Part shown: positions 45,800-54,895 of the stretch, piece by piece
How the letters are laid out: each line of letters begins with the position of its first letter
How positions within the stretch are numbered: the first letter of the stretch is position 1
Assembly (NCBI GenBank): GCA_017454375.1
Contig: JAFTDB010000031.1
Coordinates: 62,001 to 126,000 of the forward strand
Reading direction: 5' to 3'
Source of the DNA: Acholeplasmatales bacterium
GTDB lineage: Bacteria; Bacillota_I; Bacilli_A; Acholeplasmatales; Anaeroplasmataceae
DNA length: 64,000 nucleotides
Position numbers and translations under genes: made by a program
The notes under the pieces: generated by a model
Database searches by the model: none
What the model was told of the DNA's origin: nothing
What the model saw: the letters and a program-made list of their open reading frames with translations, nothing else

Positions 45800-47380
45800 A
45801 TGTGTTCAATTATTGGTTTTGAAAAGAAAGAAACAAACCTAAACAAGGTTGCCGCTGAATTTGCCAAAAGTGATTCCAGGGGTCCAGATGGGACAAGATT
45901 TTATGAAGGTGATGAAGTACTACTTGGCTTCAAAAGATTAGCTATTATGGGGCTAACTATTGAAGGTATGCAGCCATTTTATCATGATGGTAATGTGGTA
46001 GTATGTAATGGAGAAATCTATGCATTCCGTAAGTTGAAAGCTGAATTAATTTCTAAAGGCTATAAATTTAAAAGCGAATCTGATTGTGAAATATTGTTAC
46101 CACTTTACAAGGAATATGGACTTGAAATGTTTGATTTGCTAGATGCTGAATTTGCATTAATTATTTATGATAAGAAAAATGATGAAATTATTGCAGCAAG
46201 AGATCCGATTGGTATTAGACCTTTATATTATGGAATATCAAAAGAAACTGGTAAATATGTATTTGGTTCTGAGCCAAAAATAATTTTAGAGTTCGTTCAT
46301 CATGTTTATCCATTTCCACCAGGCCATTATTTTAAAAATGGTAAATTTATAAGATATGCTAATTTAACAGATGTCTTGCCAATCCACAAAGATATGGATG
46401 AAGTATTAGTTAACATCCATGATAAGCTAGAAAAAGGTGTTTTAAAGAGATTAGATGCAGATGCTAAAGTTGGTTTTTTATTATCTGGCGGTCTTGATTC
46501 AAGCTTGGTTTGTTCAATTGCTCAAAAACATCTAGATAAGCCAATTGAGACTTTCGCAATTGGAATGAAAAAGGATGCGATAGACTTAAAATATGCAAAA
46601 GAAGTTGCAAATTATCTGCATACAAATCATCATGAAATAATTATAACTAAAGATGATGTTTTATCATCACTTGAAGAAGTAATTAAGATACTTGGAACTT
46701 ATGATATTACAACTATTCGTGCATCTATGGGAATGTATTTGATTTGCAAGGCAATACATAGGCAAACCGATATTAGAGTCTTATTAACTGGTGAAATATC
46801 TGATGAATTGTTTGGATATAAATATACAGATTTCGCCCCAACAAAGGAAGAATTTCAAAAGGAAGCTAAGAAAAGAATTGATGAAATTCATATGTATGAT
46901 GTTTTAAGAGCGGATAGATGTATCTCATCAAATTCTTTAGAAGCAAGAGTTCCATTTGGAGATTTGGATTTTGTTAAATATGTAATGGAAATAGATCCAG
47001 CATTAAAAATGAATACCTATGGTAAAGGCAAATTTTTACTTCGCAAAGCCTTTGAAGGTGATTATTTACCTCATGATATATTATACCGTGAGAAGGCAGC
47101 ATTTTCAGATGCTGTAGGCCACTCTATGGTTGATGATTTAAAGGAATATGCTGAAGATTTTTATACAGATAAGGAATATGAAGAATTGATTAAAAAATAT
47201 GATTTTGCTAAACCATTTACCAAAGAATCACTACTTTATAGAGAAATATTTGAAAAATATTATCCAGGTCAAGCTGATATGGTAAAGGATTTTTGGATGC
47301 CTAATAAAGAGTGGGATGGATGTAATGTTAATGATCCATCAGCTAGAGTTTTATCAAATTATGGATTAAGTGGTAAATAA
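45800..47380 (+). CDS. asnB: Asparagine synthetase (glutamine-hydrolysing)
   Basis: AsnB makes asparagine from aspartate, glutamine and ATP. The 526 residues start MCSIIGFEKK, with Cys2 as the glutaminase nucleophile after Met removal. The Ntn domain has RGPDG and VVCNGEIYAFRKLK, and the synthetase domain has the pyrophosphate loop LLSGGLDSSL near residue 230 and LTGEISDELFGYKY. The size matches short AsnB forms of Bacteria rather than 600-residue versions. AAC-specific T-box control upstream confirms the assignment. TGGAGGAAAA precedes the ATG. Confidence 0.97.
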   Translation: MCSIIGFEKKETNLNKVAAEFAKSDSRGPDGTRFYEGDEVLLGFKRLAIMGLTIEGMQPFYHDGNVVVCNGEIYAFRKLKAELISKGYKFKSESDCEILLPLYKEYGLEMFDLLDAEFALIIYDKKNDEIIAARDPIGIRPLYYGISKETGKYVFGSEPKIILEFVHHVYPFPPGHYFKNGKFIRYANLTDVLPIHKDMDEVLVNIHDKLEKGVLKRLDADAKVGFLLSGGLDSSLVCSIAQKHLDKPIETFAIGMKKDAIDLKYAKEVANYLHTNHHEIIITKDDVLSSLEEVIKILGTYDITTIRASMGMYLICKAIHRQTDIRVLLTGEISDELFGYKYTDFAPTKEEFQKEAKKRIDEIHMYDVLRADRCISSNSLEARVPFGDLDFVKYVMEIDPALKMNTYGKGKFLLRKAFEGDYLPHDILYREKAAFSDAVGHSMVDDLKEYAEDFYTDKEYEELIKKYDFAKPFTKESLLYREIFEKYYPGQADMVKDFWMPNKEWDGCNVNDPSARVLSNYGLSGK

Positions 47381-47406
47381 AAAAATCGGCTAGCTAGCCG
47401 ATTTTT
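47381..47406. terminator. Bidirectional terminator after asnB
   Basis: Near-perfect palindrome AAAAATCGGCTAGC-TAGCCGATTTTT, ending six bases before the 3' end of the convergent degV-like gene. Confidence 0.9.
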
Positions 47407-47411
47407 ATTTA

Positions 47412-48341
47412 TTATTTTTCAAGTAATGAAGTTAACAATTTAGTTTCTTCAACCAAATCATCAGATGTGTATTTGCCTAAGAAGTAAGCTGCATTAAGAC
47501 CAGGTCCTACGTTGATAGCACTTGAAGGGAATACTTCAGTTAATACAACTTCCTTAGGTTTGATTTCTGTTTCAATTAATTCTTTAAGCTTTAATGCTTT
47601 TTCATATCTATTAGTTTCAGCAATTAAGATGATTTGATCTTGTGGGTTTTCAATTTCAGCCTTGATGTAATCAATGATTACCTTGTAAGCTTGTTTTTCA
47701 CCCTTTGCCTTACCAATTACTGTAACAAGTCCATCTGGGTTGAAATCAGCAAGTGGCTTAATACCGATTAGTTGGCCGAAGAAGGCAGCTGGATGAGAAA
47801 TTCTACCCTTTGAAGCAACGAATGATAAGTCATCTAACCAACCAGTTTGGTGAATGTTACGAGAATGATCCTCTAACCATTTTGCAACCTCATCAATTGA
47901 TTTTCCTTCACTTCTTAGAATGGATGCATTGATTGCCATTAAGGCGATACCATTTGAATATTTCTTACTATCGATACAAATGATTTTACTATCTTTTGCT
48001 TCAGCTAGAGCTAGGTCTCTACCTTGGCATGCGAAATCATATGAACCAGATAATTTAGATGAAATAGAAATTGATAATACATCAAATCCTTGCTTAGTAT
48101 ATTCTAAGAATTTTTCTTTATATTCTTCAGGAGATGCTGGAGAAGTAGTATAAGTATTTGACTTATTTTTTAAGCCTGAGAAGAATTCCTTTTTTTCGAA
48201 TCCATCCCATTCAAGAAGGCCTTCATGTTCCTTACCATCTGGTGTAGTAAGATGGCCCTTAATGTATTCGATATCAAATCTTTCTCTTAAATCTTTTGAT
48301 AAATCTGATTGAACATCAGTAATAATAATAAATTTTTTCAT
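47412..48341 (-). CDS. DegV-family fatty-acid-binding protein (FakB-like)
   Basis: DegV proteins bind one fatty acid and, as FakB, present it to the kinase FakA to make acyl phosphate. The 309-residue protein has the family N-terminus IIITDVQSDLSKDL, TSPASPEEYKEKF with the conserved Ser/Thr near the carboxylate site, ISISSKLSGSYDFA, and KGRISHPAAFFGQLIGIKPL. A FakA-like gene lies at 49602 on the other side of a divergent promoter region, which supports the FakB reading. Confidence 0.92.
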   Translation of the reverse strand: MKKFIIITDVQSDLSKDLRERFDIEYIKGHLTTPDGKEHEGLLEWDGFEKKEFFSGLKNKSNTYTTSPASPEEYKEKFLEYTKQGFDVLSISISSKLSGSYDFACQGRDLALAEAKDSKIICIDSKKYSNGIALMAINASILRSEGKSIDEVAKWLEDHSRNIHQTGWLDDLSFVASKGRISHPAAFFGQLIGIKPLADFNPDGLVTVIGKAKGEKQAYKVIIDYIKAEIENPQDQIILIAETNRYEKALKLKELIETEIKPKEVVLTEVFPSSAINVGPGLNAAYFLGKYTSDDLVEETKLLTSLLEK

Positions 48342-48366
48342 AATTCCTCCAAAAACGCGTTAATTT

Positions 48367-48395
48367 ATTATAATTTATTGGTCGTAAAAAGTAAA
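48367..48395 (-). promoter_or_regulatory. Promoter of the degV-like gene
   Basis: Minus strand TTTACT (48390-48395), 17-base spacer, TATAAT (48367-48372). Confidence 0.65.
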
Positions 48396-48447
48396 TGATT
48401 TCAAGGATTTTTATTATTAAAAATAATAAGATTTTTCGCCCATATAA

Positions 48448-48476
48448 TTGAATATACATAATCTTTATGGTAAAAT
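48448..48476 (+). promoter_or_regulatory. Promoter of the lipid operon
   Basis: TTGAAT (48448-48453), 17-base spacer, extended -10 TGGTAAAAT (48468-48476). It precedes seven closely packed genes ending at 55999. Confidence 0.75.
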
Positions 48477-48525
48477 AAAATAGTTTTATTTACTTATAAA
48501 TAAAAATTGATAAATAGGTAGTATT

Positions 48526-49578
48526 ATGGATAAAAAATTGACTATTGTAATTCCTGCATATGAGCCTGATTCTCATCTGCCAGAATTGATTGACAATTTA
48601 AATAATTTTTTTAATGATTTCAACATTATAGTTGTTAATGATGGATCTAAAAACTGTGATGAAATATTTAATGATGTAAAGCAAAAAAAGAATGTCTTAG
48701 TTTTAAATCATGAAGTAAACAAAGGCAAAGGTGAAGCACTTAAGACAGCATTTAGATACATTAAAGACAACAAGATGGAATCTGTTATAGTTACAGCTGA
48801 TAGTGATGGGCAACATAAGCCACTTGATATAAAAAGAATTTATGAATTTTATTTAGCTCATAATGGTGGTCTAGTATTAGGAAGTAGAAAGTTTGAAAAC
48901 GAAGTTCCTGCTAGATCTAGATTTGGTAATGATGTATCAAGAGGGCTTATGAGAATGTGTCTTCATAAGCATCTTAATGATACACAAACAGGTTTAAGAG
49001 CTTTCGATTCAAATTTATTAGATTTCATGCTAAACGTAAAAGGCTCTAAATTTGAATATGAGATGAATATGCTATCAGAAGCAGTAAGAAATAATATTCG
49101 TATTAGAGAGCTTAAGATAGAAACAATTTATATTGATGAAAATAAAGGATCTCACTTTAGACCAGTAAGAGACTTCTTAAAGATATCAAATTCAATTTGT
49201 AAATATAAAATAACATTCTTACTAACATTAGTGCTTGACTTTGTATTATTCTTTGTATTTTCAAAGGCATTAGCTAATTTGGGAGAATATGCTTATATTC
49301 ATGCTTCATATATATCAGCTGTATTATCAGTTGGTGCTTATTTAGTAATGAATATAGCTTCAATACTTTATGGTGATGGTAATATATTAAGCCATAAGAA
49401 GCTACCACTAATATCTGGTTTGGTATTATATGTAGGCTTAAATGTTTTAATTGTATATTTATTTAAATTATTCTTAGGCAACCTACTTGTTGATAAGGTA
49501 ATTAGTTTATTTATTATTTTAGTATTAGATTTAATTTTGAACTTCTTTGTGTTAAGAAAATCAAAATTATATGAATAG
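48526..49578 (+). CDS. GT2 glycosyltransferase fused to a GtrA-like membrane domain
   Basis: Residues 1 to about 225 form a dolichol-phosphate-mannose-synthase-like GT2 enzyme: LTIVIPAYEPDSHLPELI, VVNDGSKNCDEI, the DxD-like TADSDGQHKP, and DTQTGLRAF near residue 160. Residues about 230-345 form four hydrophobic helices of GtrA type, a family linked to flipping polyprenyl-linked sugars. The fusion would make and possibly translocate a lipid-linked sugar. It heads the lipid operon; the FakA-like gene follows after about 20 bases. Confidence 0.87.
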   Translation: MDKKLTIVIPAYEPDSHLPELIDNLNNFFNDFNIIVVNDGSKNCDEIFNDVKQKKNVLVLNHEVNKGKGEALKTAFRYIKDNKMESVIVTADSDGQHKPLDIKRIYEFYLAHNGGLVLGSRKFENEVPARSRFGNDVSRGLMRMCLHKHLNDTQTGLRAFDSNLLDFMLNVKGSKFEYEMNMLSEAVRNNIRIRELKIETIYIDENKGSHFRPVRDFLKISNSICKYKITFLLTLVLDFVLFFVFSKALANLGEYAYIHASYISAVLSVGAYLVMNIASILYGDGNILSHKKLPLISGLVLYVGLNVLIVYLFKLFLGNLLVDKVISLFIILVLDLILNFFVLRKSKLYE

Positions 49579-49601
49579 TTTTTTAATGGAGAATGAGACT
49601 T

Positions 49602-50927
49602 ATGGAGAGCATTAATGGCTTAAAATTAAAATCTCTTCTTTTATTTTCGCTAAAAAATTTAAAGAAGAATGAAAAGATTTTAAATGATTTAAATGTATTT
49701 CCAGTACCTGATGGAGATACAGGAACTAATATGAGATTAACATTAGAATATGGATTACTTCACGCTAATGATGAAGAATTTGTAGGAGATTATGCTAAAA
49801 ACTTATCCTTACAAATGTTAATAGGTGCTAGAGGTAATAGTGGTGTAATTCTATCACAAATATTTAGAGGAATCTCTAAAGGATTAAAGAATTTACCAGA
49901 AGCTAGTGTTTATGATTTTATTAATTCTTTAATACTAGGTTATCAAACAGCTTATAAGGCTGTCAAGAACCCAGTAGAAGGATCTATTCTAACTGTATGT
50001 AGAGTAGGAATAGAAAATGTAAAAAATCAAAAATTTGATACATTAGAAGACTTCTTTAAAACACTTTGTAAATCTATGAAGGAAGTATTAGATGATACTC
50101 CTAATATGCTACCTATTTTAAAGGAAGCAAATGTTATAGATTCAGGTGGTGCTGGCTTATATTCCATCTTTGAAGGAATGCTAGCATACTTTGGTGAAGA
50201 TAACTTCATTACTCTAGATAGTAAGAATAAAAAGAAATTAAAATATAAGAAAGCTACAGAACATAAATTAATTTCATATATCGTAGTCTCAAATGGAGAT
50301 GGCATTAAAAGCTTATTTGAGGAGCTAGGTGCTGACTTTATAATTGAGGCTGATAGAAGTATGAATGTAGCAACTAATGATTTTATTGAAACAATTAATT
50401 CAACTAATAGTGACTACATTATTATGCTTCCAAATAATAAAAATAATTTCTTAGCTTGTAGACAAGCAGTAGAAATTACTAAGGCAAAGAATGTATACAT
50501 TCTAGATAGTGAATCATTGATATCTGGTTATTTCGCCTTATCAATGATTGATTTAACTAGTGATAATTTTGAACTTCAATTATCAAATGCTAAAAAAGGA
50601 ATTTCAAATGTAGATAGTATTGAAATAACTAAAGCTATCAAAAATAACCAAATCAATGGTATTGATTTTAAAAAGGGTGAATATATCGCATTTTGTAATA
50701 ATAACCCATTATCTTCTGAAGAATCTATTTTAGATGCCTTAAAGGAAGGTATAGATAGAATTGATTTAGAAGATAAAGAAATAATGGCTGTATTTTATGG
50801 ATCAGAGCTATCTGATGAATTAAAAGAAGAAATCAATAGCTTTATTTATGATAATTATGGAGATTTAGAAATTGGTGAAGTAGAAGGTAACCAAGATAAT
50901 TTTGAACTTATTATAGGAATTAGTTAG
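49602..50927 (+). CDS. FakA-like fatty acid kinase (DhaL domain protein)
   Basis: Residues 1 to about 190 are a DhaL-type kinase domain with NVFPVPDGDTGTNMRLTLE (Asp metal ligands) and GARGNSGVILSQIFRG, as in FakA/YloV. The middle and C-terminal parts fit the FakA extension but the total, 441 residues, is about 100 shorter than typical FakA. FakA phosphorylates fatty acids bound to FakB/DegV. GGAGA (49588-49592) abuts ATG 49593 but lies nine bases before ATG 49602, which I therefore take as the start. The next gene begins eight bases after its stop. Confidence 0.87.
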   Translation: MESINGLKLKSLLLFSLKNLKKNEKILNDLNVFPVPDGDTGTNMRLTLEYGLLHANDEEFVGDYAKNLSLQMLIGARGNSGVILSQIFRGISKGLKNLPEASVYDFINSLILGYQTAYKAVKNPVEGSILTVCRVGIENVKNQKFDTLEDFFKTLCKSMKEVLDDTPNMLPILKEANVIDSGGAGLYSIFEGMLAYFGEDNFITLDSKNKKKLKYKKATEHKLISYIVVSNGDGIKSLFEELGADFIIEADRSMNVATNDFIETINSTNSDYIIMLPNNKNNFLACRQAVEITKAKNVYILDSESLISGYFALSMIDLTSDNFELQLSNAKKGISNVDSIEITKAIKNNQINGIDFKKGEYIAFCNNNPLSSEESILDALKEGIDRIDLEDKEIMAVFYGSELSDELKEEINSFIYDNYGDLEIGEVEGNQDNFELIIGIS

Positions 50928-50935
50928 GAGTATTT

Positions 50936-52834
50936 ATGGTAAACGCTAATAAAATTGTCAGAGATAGATGTAATAGACTAACAAATAGTGATAAACAATT
51001 TAAAGATATTTTTGAAATAATGTTTATTGATAAAGATAATATATTAGCTGAAAGAAACGATGGATATCGTATTTTTAAGACTACCTATAATGAGGCTTAC
51101 CATAGGATATATGATGTAGCATATTCAATTAATAAATCATATCCTGATTTAAAAAATGAATATGTAGGTATATCTTGTGAATCATCAGTTGAATGGATAA
51201 TTATATTCTGGGGTATACTTGCTAGTGGAAATAAGCCATATTTAATCAATATGAGACATCCTAAGCCTTTATCTAATAACATCTTAAAAAGCTTAAATGT
51301 TAGATATGTTTTAGGCTTTGATTTTGGATATGAGGCAAAGTTAATTAAATATGACGAGCTATATTATGATGCCCCTAGTGGATATGAACCTCATTTTGAA
51401 AATGAGATAGCTTTATCAACTTCCGCAACTACTATGAAGGAAAAGATAATATTTTATAGTGGTGAAGAGATATCTGCCCAAATATTTAATTGTAAGGCCA
51501 TCCTAAAACAAAATAAGCAAATTAAGAAATTCTATCATGGCTATTTAAAACAATTAGTATTCCTACCTTTATACCATATCTTTGGTTTAATGGCTGTTTA
51601 TTTATGGTTCTCATTCTTTGGTAGAACATTTGTATTTTTAAATGATTATTCACCAGATACAATTCTAAAGACTATCCGTAAGCATGAGGTTACTCATATC
51701 TTCGCTGTACCTATTTTCTGGTCATCTATTGAGCGTGAAATCAATAAAGGTGTAGAAGAGAAGGGAGAGAAGACTAAAGCTAAATTTAATAGAGGTATTA
51801 ATTTAGCTTTGAAACTTCAAACTATAATGCCACATCTAGGCTTAAAGATATCTAATAGATTATTACGTGAGGTTACAAATAACTTATTTGGTAAATCAGT
51901 TAGATTTTGTATTTCTGGTGGTGGTGCCGTTAAGGATTCTACAATGCGTATAATTAACGCATTAGGCTATCCACTATATAATGGATACGGAATGACTGAA
52001 ATTGGTATTACATCAGTTGAATTATCAAAAAATGTTAATGATAGATTAAAGAATTCAATTGGTTATCCATTCTCTTCAGTTGAATATAAGATTGAAAATA
52101 ATGAATTATATGTAAAAGGAGAATCAATTTCTCATAAAGCATTAATAGATAATAAGCTTACAGTAGTTGAAGATTATTTCAAAACTAATGATATTATGCA
52201 TCAAGATAATGATGGAAGATATTATATAGATGGTAGAGTAGATGATATCTATATTAATGAAACAGGAGAAAACATCAATCCTGATTTAGTTGAAAAACTA
52301 TTAAATTTAGATTTCTTAGTTAACTCAACAGTAACTACTTACGAAGGTAAGCTTGTTTTAATTGCCCAAATTAAAGAATATAATTCTAAAGCTACACTTG
52401 ATAATATCAATAAGCGTATTAGTGATGAGCTAGCTAAGCTACCACTAAATTATACTATTTCAAAATATTATTTCACTTATGATGATTTAATGGCATCAAC
52501 TGCCATCAAGGTATCTAGAAAATATGTAGAATATCATATTTCAAATGGTGATATTAAATTATTAAGCTTTGATAATTTAAAGGTAGACACAGAAGAAATT
52601 AATTCTAAATTAGTAAATGAAATAAAAGAAATTATGGCTGAAATTCTAGGTAAGAATGTTAGTGATATTAATGATAATGATAATTTCTTTTATGATCTAG
52701 GTGCATCATCACTTGATTATTTTACATTAATTAATGAATTAAATAATAAATATGATATTAGCTTAGAATTTGATGATAATGCGAATATGGTTAATCCAGT
52801 TAAAATAAGTTCTATAATTGAGGAAAGAATATGA
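50936..52834 (+). CDS. Adenylate-forming acyl ligase fused to a carrier-protein domain
   Basis: Residues 1 to about 545 are an ANL-family (acyl-CoA-synthetase-like) domain: NGYGMTEIGI, FKTNDI, GRVDDIYINETGENINP, and the late Lys in STAIKVSRK. Residues about 555-632 are an acyl/peptidyl carrier domain with the phosphopantetheine site GASSL (Ser592). Such a fusion could load an acid onto its own carrier. The ATP-binding P-loop is unusual: LSTSATTMKEK (160-170) lacks the glycines of the TSGTTGxPK consensus. It overlaps the acyltransferase gene by four bases, suggesting acyl hand-over between the two. Substrate unknown. Confidence 0.87.
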   Translation: MVNANKIVRDRCNRLTNSDKQFKDIFEIMFIDKDNILAERNDGYRIFKTTYNEAYHRIYDVAYSINKSYPDLKNEYVGISCESSVEWIIIFWGILASGNKPYLINMRHPKPLSNNILKSLNVRYVLGFDFGYEAKLIKYDELYYDAPSGYEPHFENEIALSTSATTMKEKIIFYSGEEISAQIFNCKAILKQNKQIKKFYHGYLKQLVFLPLYHIFGLMAVYLWFSFFGRTFVFLNDYSPDTILKTIRKHEVTHIFAVPIFWSSIEREINKGVEEKGEKTKAKFNRGINLALKLQTIMPHLGLKISNRLLREVTNNLFGKSVRFCISGGGAVKDSTMRIINALGYPLYNGYGMTEIGITSVELSKNVNDRLKNSIGYPFSSVEYKIENNELYVKGESISHKALIDNKLTVVEDYFKTNDIMHQDNDGRYYIDGRVDDIYINETGENINPDLVEKLLNLDFLVNSTVTTYEGKLVLIAQIKEYNSKATLDNINKRISDELAKLPLNYTISKYYFTYDDLMASTAIKVSRKYVEYHISNGDIKLLSFDNLKVDTEEINSKLVNEIKEIMAEILGKNVSDINDNDNFFYDLGASSLDYFTLINELNNKYDISLEFDDNANMVNPVKISSIIEERI

Positions 52835-54123
52835 TTGTTTGGTTACTTTATGTTATAGGCATTATTTTAGCATGGCCTATTCAGCTTATTTTCTTTAAAA
52901 GAAAAACATATTATGTAAATAAAAAAGCCCAATCTAGATGGATTAAGGGTGGAGCAATCTTGATATCTAACCATAAATCATTTAAGGATTTTATGGTTTA
53001 TATCTTTGCCTTCCCATTTAGAAAGATATATTGTCTTATGAGTGAAAAGGTATTTGGCATTAATAAGATGGTATCTTTCTTATCTATGGTTATGGGTGGA
53101 ATCTTAGTAGATAGAAGAGATTATAACTTTGGCTTTATTGAGAAATCTGTAGAGCTTTTAAATAAAAATAAATTATTAATGGTATTCCCAGAAGGAAAGC
53201 TTCCTACATCTACTCAGATGGGGGCATTCTATCCAAGCTATATTATGATAGCTTTAAAATCTGGTAAGCCTATTATCCCTTTATATACTCCAGGTAGATA
53301 CGGAATATTTAAAAGGGCTAGAATGGTAGTTGGAGAGCCAATCTATATAAAAGATTATATAAAGACTGATAATCCAACTAAGGAAGAATTAAATGAAGCT
53401 AATATTAAAATTAGAAAGAAAGTATTAGAGCTTGAAGCATTCTGTAAGAAAAAAATGTTAGAAGAGAAATATCACAGATTCTTTTCTTTTAGACATTTCT
53501 TACAGGATTTTGGAAGACTTCATGTATTCTTTATTGATTTAATTGTCTTAAGATTTAAAAGAGCTAATTTAGGAGAAAAGAAATATAAACAAAAGATTAA
53601 TGACAATTTAATTATTGTTTCTAATCACGTCTCATTTTCTGATCCTTTAATCATTATGGGTACTTATTTAAGAAGACGTCAGCACATGCTTGTTAGTGAG
53701 GTTGTCTATGATGGCCATAAGATAAGAAGTAGAGCTTTAAATGATTTAGGATGTATCAGAATTGATAGATATAATTTTGATGCCAAAGCGATGGAAAAAT
53801 GCGAAGATATATTAAATGGTAAGGGAGTTGTATCATTATTTCCTGAGGGTCATATATCTCGTGAGGGATTATCTGAATTCAAAATGGGGGCAGCCTACCT
53901 ATCATTAAAGACTAATACTAGGGTGCTACCTTTATATATTGAATATAGATCTCGTGGATATTTCCGTTTTATAGTTCATTATGGTGACTTGGTTGATCCA
54001 AATGATCTAGATGAGAATTTAAATAGAAATGAAAAAATAAAATTATTAAATGAAAAGATTTATAATAATATAAAGGGAATGGAAGCAAAGTTCGGTGGAA
54101 AAATGGAGTCTAAGAACGCCTAA
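52831..54123 (+). CDS. Tandem PlsC-type acyltransferase (two LPLAT domains)
   Basis: A 430-residue protein holding two complete 1-acylglycerol-phosphate-acyltransferase domains. Domain 1 has NHKSFKD (H48, D53), VDRRDY and FPEGKLPTS; domain 2 has NHVSFSD (H266, D271), IRIDRYNF and FPEGHISREG. Both HX4D active sites and both FPEG loops are intact. An N-terminal hydrophobic helix (about 2-20) would hold it at the membrane. The start overlaps the ligase-carrier gene by four bases (ATGA). Two successive acylations of a glycerol or sugar lipid is a plausible role. Confidence 0.9.
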   Translation: MIVWLLYVIGIILAWPIQLIFFKRKTYYVNKKAQSRWIKGGAILISNHKSFKDFMVYIFAFPFRKIYCLMSEKVFGINKMVSFLSMVMGGILVDRRDYNFGFIEKSVELLNKNKLLMVFPEGKLPTSTQMGAFYPSYIMIALKSGKPIIPLYTPGRYGIFKRARMVVGEPIYIKDYIKTDNPTKEELNEANIKIRKKVLELEAFCKKKMLEEKYHRFFSFRHFLQDFGRLHVFFIDLIVLRFKRANLGEKKYKQKINDNLIIVSNHVSFSDPLIIMGTYLRRRQHMLVSEVVYDGHKIRSRALNDLGCIRIDRYNFDAKAMEKCEDILNGKGVVSLFPEGHISREGLSEFKMGAAYLSLKTNTRVLPLYIEYRSRGYFRFIVHYGDLVDPNDLDENLNRNEKIKLLNEKIYNNIKGMEAKFGGKMESKNA

Positions 54124-54463
54124 AAAGGGCGATATAATTAGAATAAGCCTAACTAAGAAATATTACCATTATGGAATATACGCAGATGATAATACTGTAA
54201 TCCAATATGGTAAATATGATGATATGCTAAAGAAGGATGCGAAGGATGTAGAGGTACTGATTACTTCTATAGAGGATTTCGCGGGTGGTAAGTTTATCGA
54301 GGTAAGGAATTATTCTTTAGTTGAAAGATTAACTAAAAGAAGTCCTGATAAAATTATTAGCTTAGCTATGTCAAGATTAGGCGAAAAGAAGTATAATATA
54401 AATAATAACAATTGTGAGCACTTTGTATATGAGTGCACATTTAAAAATAAAAAGAAGATTTAG
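54095..54463 (+). CDS. LRAT-like (NlpC/P60-superfamily) protein
   Basis: A 122-residue single domain of the lecithin:retinol-acyltransferase/H-rev107 type. The catalytic His is in YYHYGIYADD (H25) and the Cys in the hallmark NCEHFVYE (C107). These enzymes form acyl-Cys intermediates and act as phospholipases or acyltransferases, in line with the surrounding lipid genes. No signal peptide. The only sensible start is GTG 54095, which overlaps the acyltransferase gene by 29 bases; the ribosome binding site is weak. The C-terminus is basic (KNKKKI). Confidence 0.85.
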   Translation: MEKWSLRTPKKGDIIRISLTKKYYHYGIYADDNTVIQYGKYDDMLKKDAKDVEVLITSIEDFAGGKFIEVRNYSLVERLTKRSPDKIISLAMSRLGEKKYNINNNNCEHFVYECTFKNKKKI

Positions 54464-54473
54464 AGGTATTAAA

Positions 54474-54881
54474 ATGTTTTGTCCAAAATGTGGTAAAGAA
54501 AATCCAAATGATGCATTATTTTGCTTAAATTGTGGAGAAAGATTAGAAAAAGTTGAAGTGGTTGATGCTGAGGTAGTAGATGATATTCCAGCAGATAAAC
54601 CACAAGAGGAAGCTAAATGCTGGAAGATGTTTGCTAAAGCAGGTAGAATCGTAGGTATTGTTGCAATAGCAACTTGCTGGATTCCATATTGCTTTACATT
54701 ATCATTTAGTATTCATGGTATTGTAGCATCTGCACTTGGTAAGAAATCAGTAGATAAGACAGCTGATCAAGAAGCTACTACTGGTTTAACACTAAATATT
54801 TTAGCTTCAGTATTATCAATCACAAGCTGTATTATTTGGACTATTATTTTCGCAATCATTGCCGCAGCATCAAATAGATAA
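54474..54881 (+). CDS. Zinc-ribbon membrane protein (135 aa)
   Basis: Begins with a zinc ribbon, MFCPKCGKENPNDALFCLNC (two CxxC pairs), followed by an acidic linker and two hydrophobic segments at about 60-88 and 105-132 (CWIPYCFTLSFSIHGIVASAL and the C-terminal helix). The frame is open from 54414, but ATG 54474 directly precedes the zinc ribbon and follows TTAGAGG. Zinc-ribbon/TM proteins are common in Bacillota and rarely characterised. Its place in the lipid operon is the only clue to its role. Confidence 0.82.
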   Translation: MFCPKCGKENPNDALFCLNCGERLEKVEVVDAEVVDDIPADKPQEEAKCWKMFAKAGRIVGIVAIATCWIPYCFTLSFSIHGIVASALGKKSVDKTADQEATTGLTLNILASVLSITSCIIWTIIFAIIAAASNR

Positions 54882-54895
54882 GAGGGGTGATTTCA

